Origin: JAIXWP01 sp965247015
Lineage (GTDB): Bacteria; Bacteroidota; Bacteroidia; Flavobacteriales_D; Sanyastnellaceae
Direction of reading: 5' to 3'
Length of the DNA: 64,000 nt
Assembly: GCA_965247015.1 (NCBI GenBank)
Contig: CBDFGG010000002.1
Span: 248,001 to 312,000, forward strand
Shown: piece by piece, positions 36,601 through 43,880 of the stretch
Position numbering within the stretch: position 1 is the first letter of the stretch
Layout: the number at the start of each line of letters is the position of its first letter
The notes under the pieces: model-generated
What the model was told of the DNA's origin: nothing
The model's input: the letters and a program-made list of their open reading frames with translations, nothing else
Database searches by the model: none
Position numbers and translations under genes: made by a program

Positions 36601-37168
36601 GCAATTACAGAACAAGAATTTGTTGAGCAATGGATTTGAATCGCGTGGGGAGGAATATCACCAGATTGCCTTTCGATGGGCCTTTATTCAGGATATTGCT
36701 TTTGTAAGTGAGCAGCGTTTAGGAGTGCGGGATGTATCCTCCGATTTTTTATCAGGAAGAAATTATACGTTGCAGTACACCAGTATCAAGCCAAGTATTA
36801 TTTGGCAGCCACAGACGAGTTCTCGATTCAATTTGAATGGTGAATATTCAGAGAAGGAGAATACACTGGGAATAGAGCGCGCAAAAGTGCTGAGCTACGG
36901 TGCCGGCTTTACACTGAATAGTGTAGAAAAAGGAAGTTTACAAGGAGGTTTGAAGTTTTATAATATCCAATATAATGGAGATGGAAATACCTCTTTGGCA
37001 TTTGATATTTTAGAGGGATTAAATGTCGGTTTTAATGCTACTTGGAATATTATAGTACAACGTACGGTTGCGAAAAATTTACAATTGAGTCTGACCTACG
37101 ATGGCCGCAAACCCGAGGGTATCCCGGCTATTCATGCTGGTGGTGTGCAGTTGAGAGCGTTTTTTTAG
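33698..37168 (+). CDS. Large outer membrane beta-barrel protein of unknown function
   Basis: About 1156 residues. The GTG at 33698 gives a compact signal peptide ending THAWAQ; a TTG at 33680 would add six residues. Residues about 120-215 contain SGSISRGVSFGNAQNLTVN and GRLSDRFQLLASISDDNIPI, repeated amphipathic strands seen in large Bacteroidota barrel proteins. The middle includes an EF-hand-like calcium loop, DYNSDGVRDLNEFE (about residue 845). The long C-terminal half is rich in alternating strands and ends in GGVQLRAFF. I do not recognise a named family. It is probably a surface barrel of about 40 strands or a barrel with a large extracellular part. Confidence 0.75.
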   Translation: MIKHCFNIVVLRWCLLLLACYAPTHAWAQFSNERVKVLASADTLVLDSLSLIPQSVQISTLDGAPCKAFMVLNVKSQLIRIDSTFTDSIRVSYRVFPTAFPSRIFNKDTTLITAAGSGMIQAYVPQPFTAENLLDDSGIRKSGSISRGVSFGNAQNLTVNSNLNLQMNGRLSDRFQLLASISDDNIPIQPNGSTQQLQDFDQVFIQIFDDKTKIIAGDFLLKKPQGYFTNYFKRSQGAYFFTNEKINEKALTVEASASVSKGRFARNVIQGIEGNQGPYRLTGADNELFIVILAGTEAVYIDGRKLERGQDRDYIIDYNAAEIIFTPKQFITKDRRIVIEFQYSDRRYARPLLHTALTYGNETALTYLNLYSESDAKNQPLQQDLTADQRELLANAGDDPLSAFTSGIDSVGYSSSQVLYALRDSLGFDSVLVFSTDPSVAIYRVQFTNVGLGNGDYVEDGFTANGRKFKWVSPLLVDGVLVPQGSYVPQLLLVAPKKRQLIHAGHRRKWSDKNTASIEAALSVNDLNTFSGRDANDDVGYAVKGGWEIFSKKKIINDSIQRARYSVGGQYEYNSKTFVGIERFREVEFDRNWNLLGLNLVSDFQWIGVQGGWEKNKIGNAWLGGEYLSIGTGYNGQKANVGTNIRTQKWTVITKGSVLETDGLRNTSFVRHQSEVSRVLGKFRLTFKDEHELNRYFLESRDSVLSNSYRFYDWQVIAGTSDTLKTSVSVYYRDRLDWRPREGLLLGSARADEYGANWSQRGKRENRMNIRVSNRRLRAIDPELFTQQPENTLIGRVEYYYKAPSGWLQSSTFYEIGSGLEQRREFIYLEVPAGQGNYVWRDYNSDGVRDLNEFEVAQFVYEANYIRSYVQTADYVRTYTNQFSQSVQIQTGKNWKKTSGWKKFVAKWSDQASYRIDRKTNREDEQDRFNPFISNLGDTVLLALGGSFRNTLFFNKSHPRFTADYTYQQLQNKNLLSNGFESRGEEYHQIAFRWAFIQDIAFVSEQRLGVRDVSSDFLSGRNYTLQYTSIKPSIIWQPQTSSRFNLNGEYSEKENTLGIERAKVLSYGAGFTLNSVEKGSLQGGLKFYNIQYNGDGNTSLAFDILEGLNVGFNATWNIIVQRTVAKNLQLSLTYDGRKPEGIPAIHAGGVQLRAFF

Positions 37169-37204
37169 GAAAGGTCAATTTATTTCAATTTGAAGACTTT
37201 TTGT

Positions 37205-37212
37205 TATATTTG
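37205..37212 (+). promoter_or_regulatory. Bacteroidota -7 box for the lipoprotein pair
   Basis: TATATTTG matches TAnnTTTG exactly, 24 bases before the ATG at 37237. Confidence 0.55.
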
Positions 37213-37236
37213 ATTCACTTAGAAACTAAAAACTAA

Positions 37237-38058
37237 ATGAATCGAGTTTTCCTTTTCTTTTTCAGTATTGTTTTGATTATTTCATGCTCAAAATGCAAGG
37301 AGAAGGAATGCACGGATCCGACTAACCCTGATTGCCCGAATTATGTGGAGGTTATTCAAGATCCATGTGCGGGAAGTTCTGAAGTGAGTGCTAACTTTTA
37401 TTTTGAAATGAGATCTAGTATTCCCTCAATTGAACCTACTATTTGGGTAAGAGATACAGTCTGTCTAGCGGGTCCTAATATACGCGTTAGAGTTAGCGTT
37501 CTTCAGGACAATGCAACATTAATTAAGTGGATTGTAGGGGCTGATGAATATTCAACTACAGAAGTACAATTTTCGGTTTCTGAGGATTTTATTGGACAGG
37601 AATTACCTGTTACATTGATAGTTCAGGCCCCAATAGATTCATTATGTTTTCCAGGTGACAATGGAATGGATACAATTACAAAGTATTTTACTGTTAAAGA
37701 CCAGTGCTATGCGGATGTTTTTGGTACTTATCGTGGTTCATTGGAAACTGCTCCATTAGATAGTTTTGATCTAAGAATTGCACCCCATGGATGTATTGAC
37801 AATATATCAGGGATGGTTTATTTAGTAAATTTTGATCAACAGCAGGATTCCTGTTCTTACTTCAATATTTATCAATGGTCCAATAGAATATTCGAGTTTT
37901 ACACGAATGACAGTGCGTGCTCATCAGCAAGAGGTAAGGCTGAATTATCGAGCGATCTCAGTCAAATATCTATCAGATATCAAATTCTTTCGCCTGACAA
38001 CCCTCTGCAGCCTTCTCTTTGGCCATACTTAAACTTTAGCGGACGAAAACTGAACTGA
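37237..38058 (+). CDS. Cys-rich predicted lipoprotein of unknown function
   Basis: 273 residues with a lipoprotein signal (LIISCSKCKEKEC; lipobox IISC at about residue 17). Many cysteines lie near the N-terminus (CTDPTNPDCPNY). The rest looks like two beta domains (about 40-150 and 160-270), the second with GTYRG and SARGKAELSSDLSQISIRYQ, resembling lipocalin-like Bacteroidota lipoproteins. No family is recognised. A second lipoprotein gene follows after 4 bases, so they form a pair. Confidence 0.7.
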   Translation: MNRVFLFFFSIVLIISCSKCKEKECTDPTNPDCPNYVEVIQDPCAGSSEVSANFYFEMRSSIPSIEPTIWVRDTVCLAGPNIRVRVSVLQDNATLIKWIVGADEYSTTEVQFSVSEDFIGQELPVTLIVQAPIDSLCFPGDNGMDTITKYFTVKDQCYADVFGTYRGSLETAPLDSFDLRIAPHGCIDNISGMVYLVNFDQQQDSCSYFNIYQWSNRIFEFYTNDSACSSARGKAELSSDLSQISIRYQILSPDNPLQPSLWPYLNFSGRKLN

Positions 38059-38062
38059 TCAC

Positions 38063-38461
38063 ATGAACAAACTCACATTTTTCTTCTCGCTTTTTTTTCT
38101 GTTATTTTTTTACTCATGCAGAAAGGAGTATACATACAATTGCACTCTAATAAATGAAACAGGATACAACATCAATTTGATATCATTTGATTGCTCTATA
38201 GAAGATGTTGACCTGTCTGTTCCAGCCTATGGAACATCAGAACCATTTCAATTAAAATATAAAAGTAGGTTTTGGAATTTTACTGAACCTTTATTGTGCA
38301 TATCAATCAAAGAATACGAGGATTCTCTGCAATCTTATGAAAATTCCGTTGGCGGAATGATGTCGATTAGTGATTTGGAAAAGAACAACCAATTTGTTAT
38401 TCGAACCAAAATGCCAAATCAATTAGACCCAAATGATATTTTTGAAGTATCGAGAAGGTGA
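38063..38461 (+). CDS. Small predicted lipoprotein
   Basis: 132 residues. The signal segment FFSLFFLLFFYSC gives a lipobox-like FYSC at about residue 19. The remainder (CTLINETGYNINLISFD ...) has no recognised domain. It lies 4 bases after another lipoprotein gene and is likely cotranscribed. Role unknown. Confidence 0.65.
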   Translation: MNKLTFFFSLFFLLFFYSCRKEYTYNCTLINETGYNINLISFDCSIEDVDLSVPAYGTSEPFQLKYKSRFWNFTEPLLCISIKEYEDSLQSYENSVGGMMSISDLEKNNQFVIRTKMPNQLDPNDIFEVSRR

Positions 38462-38488
38462 TCGTAACATGTCGCTTCTATCCATCCA

Positions 38489-39667
38489 TCAAAATATCTC
38501 AAAATTACTTTCTGAATTGAGGTAGACAGAGACGAATAACTGAACAGTGTAATTATCACCGTTGATGGGTTCGCCGCCACGATTGAGGTAGTTGGTGTAA
38601 TTATATCTTCCGTATGCCCCCACCGATACATGATTCGTCATGCGGTACTGATAATTCGCTCCCACATTTACATTGATCGTTGAAATGTGCTTGCGAGGAT
38701 TAATACTAATATCATCTTCCGTATCTCCATCTTCTACCTCGCGATACTTCTCTGGAATGATATTCAAGTAATCATATCCAAGTCCCAAAACCCCACCAAT
38801 GCGATGACGATGATTGGGGCTTTGCCATAATTTTTTATCAAACTCGAGTCCTACATAAAAACCAGAAGCAAAATCGGTGTATTGCAATGAATCCTCATAA
38901 CGAATTTTGATCGAATCACGCACCCCGGATCCAGTGCGACCTTCGAGTGCAATGCTGATAATATCACCCTTATTGGTCATGCCACCCACGGTTCCACCGA
39001 TATTGAATAGCGGACCAATTTTCGCAGCATCACCCTGCGGGATCCATTGACCCGCGCGCAAACTCCACACCATCGAACTTTGGTTGATACTCTGTCCTAC
39101 CAATCGATTATAATGTGTGCGAAGGGCCGGGTGCTTTTCATTCTTTCGTTGAAGAAGTTGAGCAACTTCCTGTTTGTTGCCTTGTACGCTTTGAATCAAT
39201 AAATACTCGCGACTATTTTCTTCGAAGTCGCTCAATCTTAAGTTGGAAATAGAATGATAAATGAAGTAATGCAACTTTTCAGCTACTTCAGAATTATTCG
39301 GATCATCATAGTATGATTGATAATAGTATCCAAAGCGCGGTCTGAATAATGCTTTGCTGAAATCGTGTTCGACAATCAACTGCACGAATTCGTTGTCAGA
39401 AATGTTTTGAATGCTTCCATGCGTTTTGATATCGAGGATGAATCCGATATAAAACATGGCCGCCGAAGGATTGCAGTTTGTCTTCCAATATTGAAATAGT
39501 TTGTTGGCTTCTGCCATATCTCCAGAAGAATAGAGCTGCGGAATATTCACCGCCACTTGATACTCCGTATTCTGACATTCTTTGATATACTCTGGACTAA
39601 CTTTCTCCTGACCCAACCCGGAGAAGGGAAGGGCAATCAGTAAGATCAAAATTCGAATCACGCGCAT
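38489..39667 (-). CDS. Secreted protein with C-terminal beta-barrel
   Basis: 392 residues from the ATG at 39667, which gives a signal peptide ending GLGQ; the longer frame from 39715 starts in a repeat-rich spacer. Residues about 30-190 look alpha-helical (possible TPR-like helices around AEANKLFQYWKTN). Residues about 205-390 alternate as amphipathic strands and end VQLFVSVYLNSESNFEIF. A minus-strand TATCTTTC resembling the -7 box lies upstream. No named family is recognised. Confidence 0.7.
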   Translation of the reverse strand: MRVIRILILLIALPFSGLGQEKVSPEYIKECQNTEYQVAVNIPQLYSSGDMAEANKLFQYWKTNCNPSAAMFYIGFILDIKTHGSIQNISDNEFVQLIVEHDFSKALFRPRFGYYYQSYYDDPNNSEVAEKLHYFIYHSISNLRLSDFEENSREYLLIQSVQGNKQEVAQLLQRKNEKHPALRTHYNRLVGQSINQSSMVWSLRAGQWIPQGDAAKIGPLFNIGGTVGGMTNKGDIISIALEGRTGSGVRDSIKIRYEDSLQYTDFASGFYVGLEFDKKLWQSPNHRHRIGGVLGLGYDYLNIIPEKYREVEDGDTEDDISINPRKHISTINVNVGANYQYRMTNHVSVGAYGRYNYTNYLNRGGEPINGDNYTVQLFVSVYLNSESNFEIF

Positions 39668-39697
39668 GGGATTGGGATTGTTTGAGGAAAGATATAT

Positions 39698-39775
39698 AGA
39701 ATTCTCGATTCTCAATTCGCAATTCGGAATAATAGCAAATGAAGAATGAGAATGAAAATCAAAATGAGAATGAGT
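39698..39775. repeat. Word array (TTCTCGATTCTCAATTCGCAA, GAATGAGAATGA)
   Basis: Degenerate words fill the start of the 623-base spacer between 39668 and 40290. The first half resembles the TTCTCGATT array at 17745. The second half repeats GAATGAGAATGAAAATCAAA. Confidence 0.6.
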
Positions 39776-39795
39776 TTAAATACTAGAGGTAGCCA

Positions 39796-39826
39796 CCAAA
39801 AAGGGCCGCCCTTGTGGGGCGGCCCT
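39796..39826 (-). terminator. Strong Rho-independent terminator on the minus strand
   Basis: GGGCCGCCCC-ACAA-GGGCGGCCC followed by TTTTT on the minus strand. It closes a short transcript that includes the 39873-39935 micro-ORF. Confidence 0.8.
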
Positions 39827-39872
39827 TCACCAAAACCAAACAAAAACCAAATATTACTCTTTCGAGAATTTC

Positions 39873-39935
39873 TTATTTATCATTAAAGATCCAAAGTCCT
39901 TGACCTTGCGCTGGAAAATCATAGTTTGTATTCAT
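39873..39935 (-). CDS. Possible 20-residue micropeptide
   Basis: A minus-strand ATG frame encodes MNTNYDFPAQGQG ... LWIFNDK and a TAA stop, 20 residues with Tyr, two Phe and a Trp. About 50 bases downstream lies a strong terminator (39796-39826), so promoter-peptide-terminator could form a complete small gene. No ribosome binding site is clear, and I recognise no homologue. The alternative is a small RNA or a chance frame. Confidence 0.35.
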   Translation of the reverse strand: MNTNYDFPAQGQGLWIFNDK

Positions 39936-40069
39936 AGCATTAAGTTTTGAGAGGTGAATAAAAACAGGTCATTCATTAACCTTGACTCAAAAATCTATAT
40001 TCTTTTCTTTATATAAAGTACACATTTCGGTAACGGAAGGGTATTTAGGATGAAAGGTGTTTTTTTTTG

Positions 40070-40145
40070 GAGAAACGGGAAACCCCCAACTCCCAACCCC
40101 CAACCCCCAACCCTTTTCCCCTATCCCCAAACTCCAAACTCTCAG
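40070..40145. repeat. CCCCCAAC/CTCCCAAC word array
   Basis: AACCCCCAACTCCCAACCCC words followed by CCCCAAACTCCAAACTC lie in the spacer upstream of rplM. No inverted partner is seen. Confidence 0.65.
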
Positions 40146-40217
40146 GTTATCAATGTTTTTTTTCGCTCGGAAACCCTTGATAAATAAGGGATTTAAAAAA
40201 AGAGTGTTGAAAAGTAT

Positions 40218-40247
40218 TTGCTATCTGCAAAAAAGGTAGTATTTTCG
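40218..40247 (+). promoter_or_regulatory. Bacteroidota promoter of the rplM operon
   Basis: TTG at 40218-40220, a 19-base spacer and TATTTTCG at 40240-40247 (TAnnTTTG with one mismatch) precede the rplM ATG by 43 bases. Confidence 0.65.
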
Positions 40248-40290
40248 CAGCCCGTTTTTCAAAAAGGAAAGACACTAGAAATCAATAGCA

Positions 40291-40740
40291 ATGGATACGT
40301 TGAGCTATAAAACAATTTCAGCAAATAAAGAAAACGCCAACAAACAGTGGCTTCTTATCAATGCTGAAGGACAAACATTAGGACGCCTCAGCAGTGAGGT
40401 AGCTTACATTCTTCGTGGTAAGCATAAGACTAATTTTACCCCACACGCTGACTGTGGTGACAACGTTGTTGTCATTAACGCAGAGAAAATCCAGTTGACT
40501 GGAAACAAGTGGGACGAGAAAGTATACATCCGTTACACAGGCTACCCAGGCGGTCAGCGTTTTGCTACTCCAAAAGAGATGATGGCAAAGCACCCAACTG
40601 CTATGATTGAGATGGCTGTGCGAGGAATGCTTCCGAAGAACCGTCTTGGACGTGCTGTTTACCGCAACCTTTATGTGTATGCTGGTACTGCTCACGAACA
40701 AGAGGCTCAACAACCAAAAGAACACATAATCAAAAGATAA
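40291..40740 (+). CDS. rplM: 50S ribosomal protein L13
   Basis: 149-residue L13. WLLINAEGQTLGRLSSEVA, TNFTPHADCGD and MAVRGMLPKNRLGR are hallmark segments. It heads the ribosomal unit rplM-rpsI-rpsB-tsf, with rpsI 12 bases downstream. The promoter lies at 40218-40247. Confidence 0.97.
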   Translation: MDTLSYKTISANKENANKQWLLINAEGQTLGRLSSEVAYILRGKHKTNFTPHADCGDNVVVINAEKIQLTGNKWDEKVYIRYTGYPGGQRFATPKEMMAKHPTAMIEMAVRGMLPKNRLGRAVYRNLYVYAGTAHEQEAQQPKEHIIKR

Positions 40741-40752
40741 TTTTCAAGTCAA

Positions 40753-41142
40753 ATGGCTGAAGTTACAAATACATCCGGTCGCAGAAAGACTGCAGTAGCA
40801 AGAGTATATCTTTCTGAAGGTACTGGAAAATTTACCATCAACGGTAAAGACTACACAAACTATTTCCCAACACTCGTACTTCAGTACCGTGTGAACCAAC
40901 CGTTCGCGCTTACTGGAAACGAAGGGAAGTATGATTTCAAAGCGAACTTAGATGGCGGTGGTATCACTGGCCAAGCTGAGGCACTTCGTTTGGCAATCAG
41001 CAAGGCGTTGATCGAACTCAACCCTGAATGGAAGACACTTCTTAAGGCAGAAGGACTTACAACTCGTGACCCTCGTATGGTTGAGCGTAAGAAATTCGGT
41101 CAGAAGAAAGCTCGTAAGCGCTTCCAGTTCTCTAAGCGTTAA
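40753..41142 (+). CDS. rpsI: 30S ribosomal protein S9
   Basis: 129-residue S9 with GRRKTAVARVYL at the N-terminus and the basic tail RDPRMVERKKFGQKKARKRFQFSKR-type ending in KR, which reaches into the decoding centre. Gene pairing rplM-rpsI is conserved in bacteria. Confidence 0.97.
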   Translation: MAEVTNTSGRRKTAVARVYLSEGTGKFTINGKDYTNYFPTLVLQYRVNQPFALTGNEGKYDFKANLDGGGITGQAEALRLAISKALIELNPEWKTLLKAEGLTTRDPRMVERKKFGQKKARKRFQFSKR

Positions 41143-41180
41143 TCGCTGGAGAAGTTGTTTAGCATCCAAACTGCCTCGAC

Positions 41181-41219
41181 TCGTTCGCCCTTGTGGCGCT
41201 ATGCCCCAAAGGCGAACGA
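41181..41219 (+). ncRNA. Long stem-loop between rpsI and rpsB (possible ribosomal leader)
   Basis: TCGTTCGCC pairs with GGCGAACGA and continues inward (TTG/CAA, GGC/GCC with two mismatches) to a 5-base loop. It lies in the 126-base rpsI-rpsB spacer with no T tract, so it is not a plain terminator. It could be an autoregulatory leader for S2, an RNA-processing site or a REP-like insertion. Confidence 0.45.
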
Positions 41220-41268
41220 CTACCTGGTGGTTGAATATAAGTGAACGTAAACAAGACAAATCAATAAA

Positions 41269-42030
41269 ATGGCAAAAGTTACTTTTGACGAATTGCTGGA
41301 CGCAGGTGTACATTTTGGTCACCTTAGCCGCAAATGGAATCCAAACATGGCTCCTTACATCTTCGGTGAGAAGAAAGGAATCCATATCATCGACTTGAAC
41401 AAAACAGTCGTTAAGCTCGAAGAAGCTTCAAGTGCTTTGAAGCAAATCGCTAAGTCAGGAAAGAAAATCCTCTTCGTAGCTACTAAAAAACAAGCAAAAG
41501 ACATCGTATCAGAAAAAGTTAGCGCTATCGGAATGCCTTTCGTTACCGAGCGTTGGCCAGGTGGTATGCTTACTAACTTCGTTACTATCCGTAAGGCAGT
41601 TCGTAAGATGTCAAACATCGAGAAAATGGGTGTGGACGGTACTGCTGCTACTCTTAGCAAGCGCGAACGTCTTCAATTGGATCGTACTTACCAAAAGATG
41701 CAGAAAAACCTTGGCTCTATCGCTGATATGAACCGCGTTCCTGCTGCTCTTTTCGTTATCGATATCATGAAAGAACACATCGCTGTTGCAGAAGCTAAGC
41801 GTCTGAACATCCCTGTATTCGCAATGGTTGACACCAATAGCGATCCTCGTAAAGTGGATTTCGCTATCCCATCTAACGATGATGCAACAAAGTCAATCTC
41901 TAAAATTCTTGATGTAGTTATCGAATCAATCGCTGATGGTCTTTCTGAGCGTAAAGCTGATAAGACTGAAGAAGGCGAAAACAAAGGTGGCGAAGGTCGT
42001 GGTCGTAAGAAGACTACTGCTGAAGCATAA
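41269..42030 (+). CDS. rpsB: 30S ribosomal protein S2
   Basis: 253-residue S2. LLDAGVHFGHLSRKWNPNM, ERWPGGMLTNF and VDTNSDPRKVDFAIPSNDDA are diagnostic. The C-terminal tail (about 225-253) is charged and variable, as is usual. Gene order with tsf is conserved. A structured spacer precedes it. Confidence 0.97.
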   Translation: MAKVTFDELLDAGVHFGHLSRKWNPNMAPYIFGEKKGIHIIDLNKTVVKLEEASSALKQIAKSGKKILFVATKKQAKDIVSEKVSAIGMPFVTERWPGGMLTNFVTIRKAVRKMSNIEKMGVDGTAATLSKRERLQLDRTYQKMQKNLGSIADMNRVPAALFVIDIMKEHIAVAEAKRLNIPVFAMVDTNSDPRKVDFAIPSNDDATKSISKILDVVIESIADGLSERKADKTEEGENKGGEGRGRKKTTAEA

Positions 42031-42138
42031 CATCTTTCGATAACAAGGAATCGAAATCCTTAATCCAAAATTAAGAATATCGAAATCCTAGCTTTCAAGA
42101 TTTAGTTCACTATTGTATAATATTCAAAAGATAATATC

Positions 42139-42966
42139 ATGACTATCACAGCTGCAGACGTAAACAAATTGCGCACTATCACTGGTGCCGGAATGATGGA
42201 CTGCAAGAAGGCTCTTACAGAAGCCAATGGAGATTTCGAAGCTGCTATCGACCTACTTCGTAAGAAGGGTCAGAAAGTAGCTGCTAGCCGCAGCGACCGC
42301 GATGCCGCTGAAGGTTTGGTAATCACCAAAAGAACAGAAGATGGTAAGACTGGTGTTCTTATCGTTTTGAACTGCGAAACTGACTTCGTTGCTAAAAACG
42401 CAGATTTCGATAAGTTCGCTAACACTATCGCTGATGTTGCTGTTGCTAACAAGCCAGCTACTCTCGATGAGTTGAAGGCTTTAAACTACCCAGGTACTTC
42501 ATTGTCTATCGCTGATAAAATCACTGAAGAAGTAGGGAAAATCGGTGAAAAAATCGATCTTTCTAAATACGAAATTTCAAATGCTGAATTTGTTGCTGTG
42601 TACAACCACCCAGGTAACAAATTGGCTGCTTTCGTAGCATTCAACAAAACGACTACTGATGAAGTAGGTCGCGATGTAGCGATGCAAGCTGCTGCAATGG
42701 CTCCTGTTGCTCTAGATGAATCTAGCGTTCCAGAAGATATTAAGCAACGCGAAATCGAAGTAGGTAAAGAACAGGCTATCAACGAAGGTAAAGCAGCTGA
42801 TATGGCTGAGAAAATCGCTCTTGGTCGTTTGAACAAATTCTACAAAGAAGCTACTTTGGTAAACCAAGAATTCATTAAAGATGGTAAATTATCTGTTGCT
42901 CAATACTTGAAGACAGTAGATAAGGATCTAGCTGCAGTGGATTTCAAGCGTCACTCTTTGAACTAA
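42139..42966 (+). CDS. tsf: Elongation factor Ts
   Basis: 275-residue nucleotide exchange factor for EF-Tu. The N-terminal RTITGAGMMDCKKALTEANG and the LNCETDFVAKN region are typical. The order rpsB-tsf is conserved. A terminator follows at 42987-43016. Confidence 0.97.
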   Translation: MTITAADVNKLRTITGAGMMDCKKALTEANGDFEAAIDLLRKKGQKVAASRSDRDAAEGLVITKRTEDGKTGVLIVLNCETDFVAKNADFDKFANTIADVAVANKPATLDELKALNYPGTSLSIADKITEEVGKIGEKIDLSKYEISNAEFVAVYNHPGNKLAAFVAFNKTTTDEVGRDVAMQAAAMAPVALDESSVPEDIKQREIEVGKEQAINEGKAADMAEKIALGRLNKFYKEATLVNQEFIKDGKLSVAQYLKTVDKDLAAVDFKRHSLN

Positions 42967-42986
42967 GATTTTAGTTTATAATATCA

Positions 42987-43016
42987 AAGCCCCAGCAACG
43001 CTGGGGCTTTTTTTTT
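42987..43016 (+). terminator. Rho-independent terminator after tsf
   Basis: AGCCCCAGC-AAC-GCTGGGGCT followed by a T run. Confidence 0.9.
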
Positions 43017-43151
43017 CCTGAAACTCCCTGTGAATCGACCATTGAACACATTCGCAGATTGCTTGTTATTTTGAAGTGTTCTAAATGGAAAAATTCCAAC
43101 GAGTGTATCCATTTGGCACTTATTTTCGCCGAGCAAAACAACAACTCGATT

Positions 43152-43844
43152 ATGGCAGCAGGATTATTCAAATCTTCAATCACAAAGAAATTCTGGATGT
43201 CTCTGACAGGCATCTTCCTTATTTCATTCTTGGTCGTACACTGTGCAATCAATGCTACTATCTTCTTCAATGACGGTGGTAAAACGTTCAACCTTTGGGC
43301 ACACTTCATGGGTACCAACATCATCGTAAGAACGATGGAAATTGGATTATTCGTGGGACTTATCCTCCACATCGTAGACGGTTTGATGCTTTATTTCCAA
43401 AACCGCGCAGCACGTCCCGTTAAATACGCTTATGAAAAAGCTTCTGCAAGTAGCACGTGGTACTCTCGCAGCATGGCGCTTCTCGGAACAATTATCCTCC
43501 TTTTCTTGATTGTTCACCTCTATCATTTCTGGTTGCGCACCCGCGTTACTGGTCTTACGATCGCTGAGCCTGAAATGATCATTGGTGGAAAATTGTATGA
43601 AAACCTCTACGGAGAAATGGAGTTAATTTTCTCATACAGCTGGGTGGTTATCTTATACGTATTGGGATGTATTTCTCTTTTCTGGCACTTGCTTCACGGA
43701 TTCAAGAGCGCATTCCAATCGATTGGCTTTAATCACAGCAAATACAAGAACACGATCGCACTAGTGGGCGATGCGTTTTCAATCATCATCCCAGCAATTT
43801 TCGCAGCGATGCCAATTGCATTTTATTTCAAACTCGTCCACTAA
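43152..43844 (+). CDS. sdhC: Succinate dehydrogenase cytochrome b subunit
   Basis: 230-residue integral membrane subunit with five hydrophobic segments, matching the single large diheme anchor of Bacteroidota/B-type succinate:quinone oxidoreductase. Histidines in VVHCAINA, LILHIVDGL, IVHLYHFWL and FWHLLHGFKS are candidate heme ligands. The ATG at 43152 (MAAGLFKSS) is preferred to the frame opening at 43059. sdhA and sdhB follow. Confidence 0.92.
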   Translation: MAAGLFKSSITKKFWMSLTGIFLISFLVVHCAINATIFFNDGGKTFNLWAHFMGTNIIVRTMEIGLFVGLILHIVDGLMLYFQNRAARPVKYAYEKASASSTWYSRSMALLGTIILLFLIVHLYHFWLRTRVTGLTIAEPEMIIGGKLYENLYGEMELIFSYSWVVILYVLGCISLFWHLLHGFKSAFQSIGFNHSKYKNTIALVGDAFSIIIPAIFAAMPIAFYFKLVH

Positions 43845-43880
43845 TTAAAAAGCATTTTCAACCTATCAACATATTAAGTC

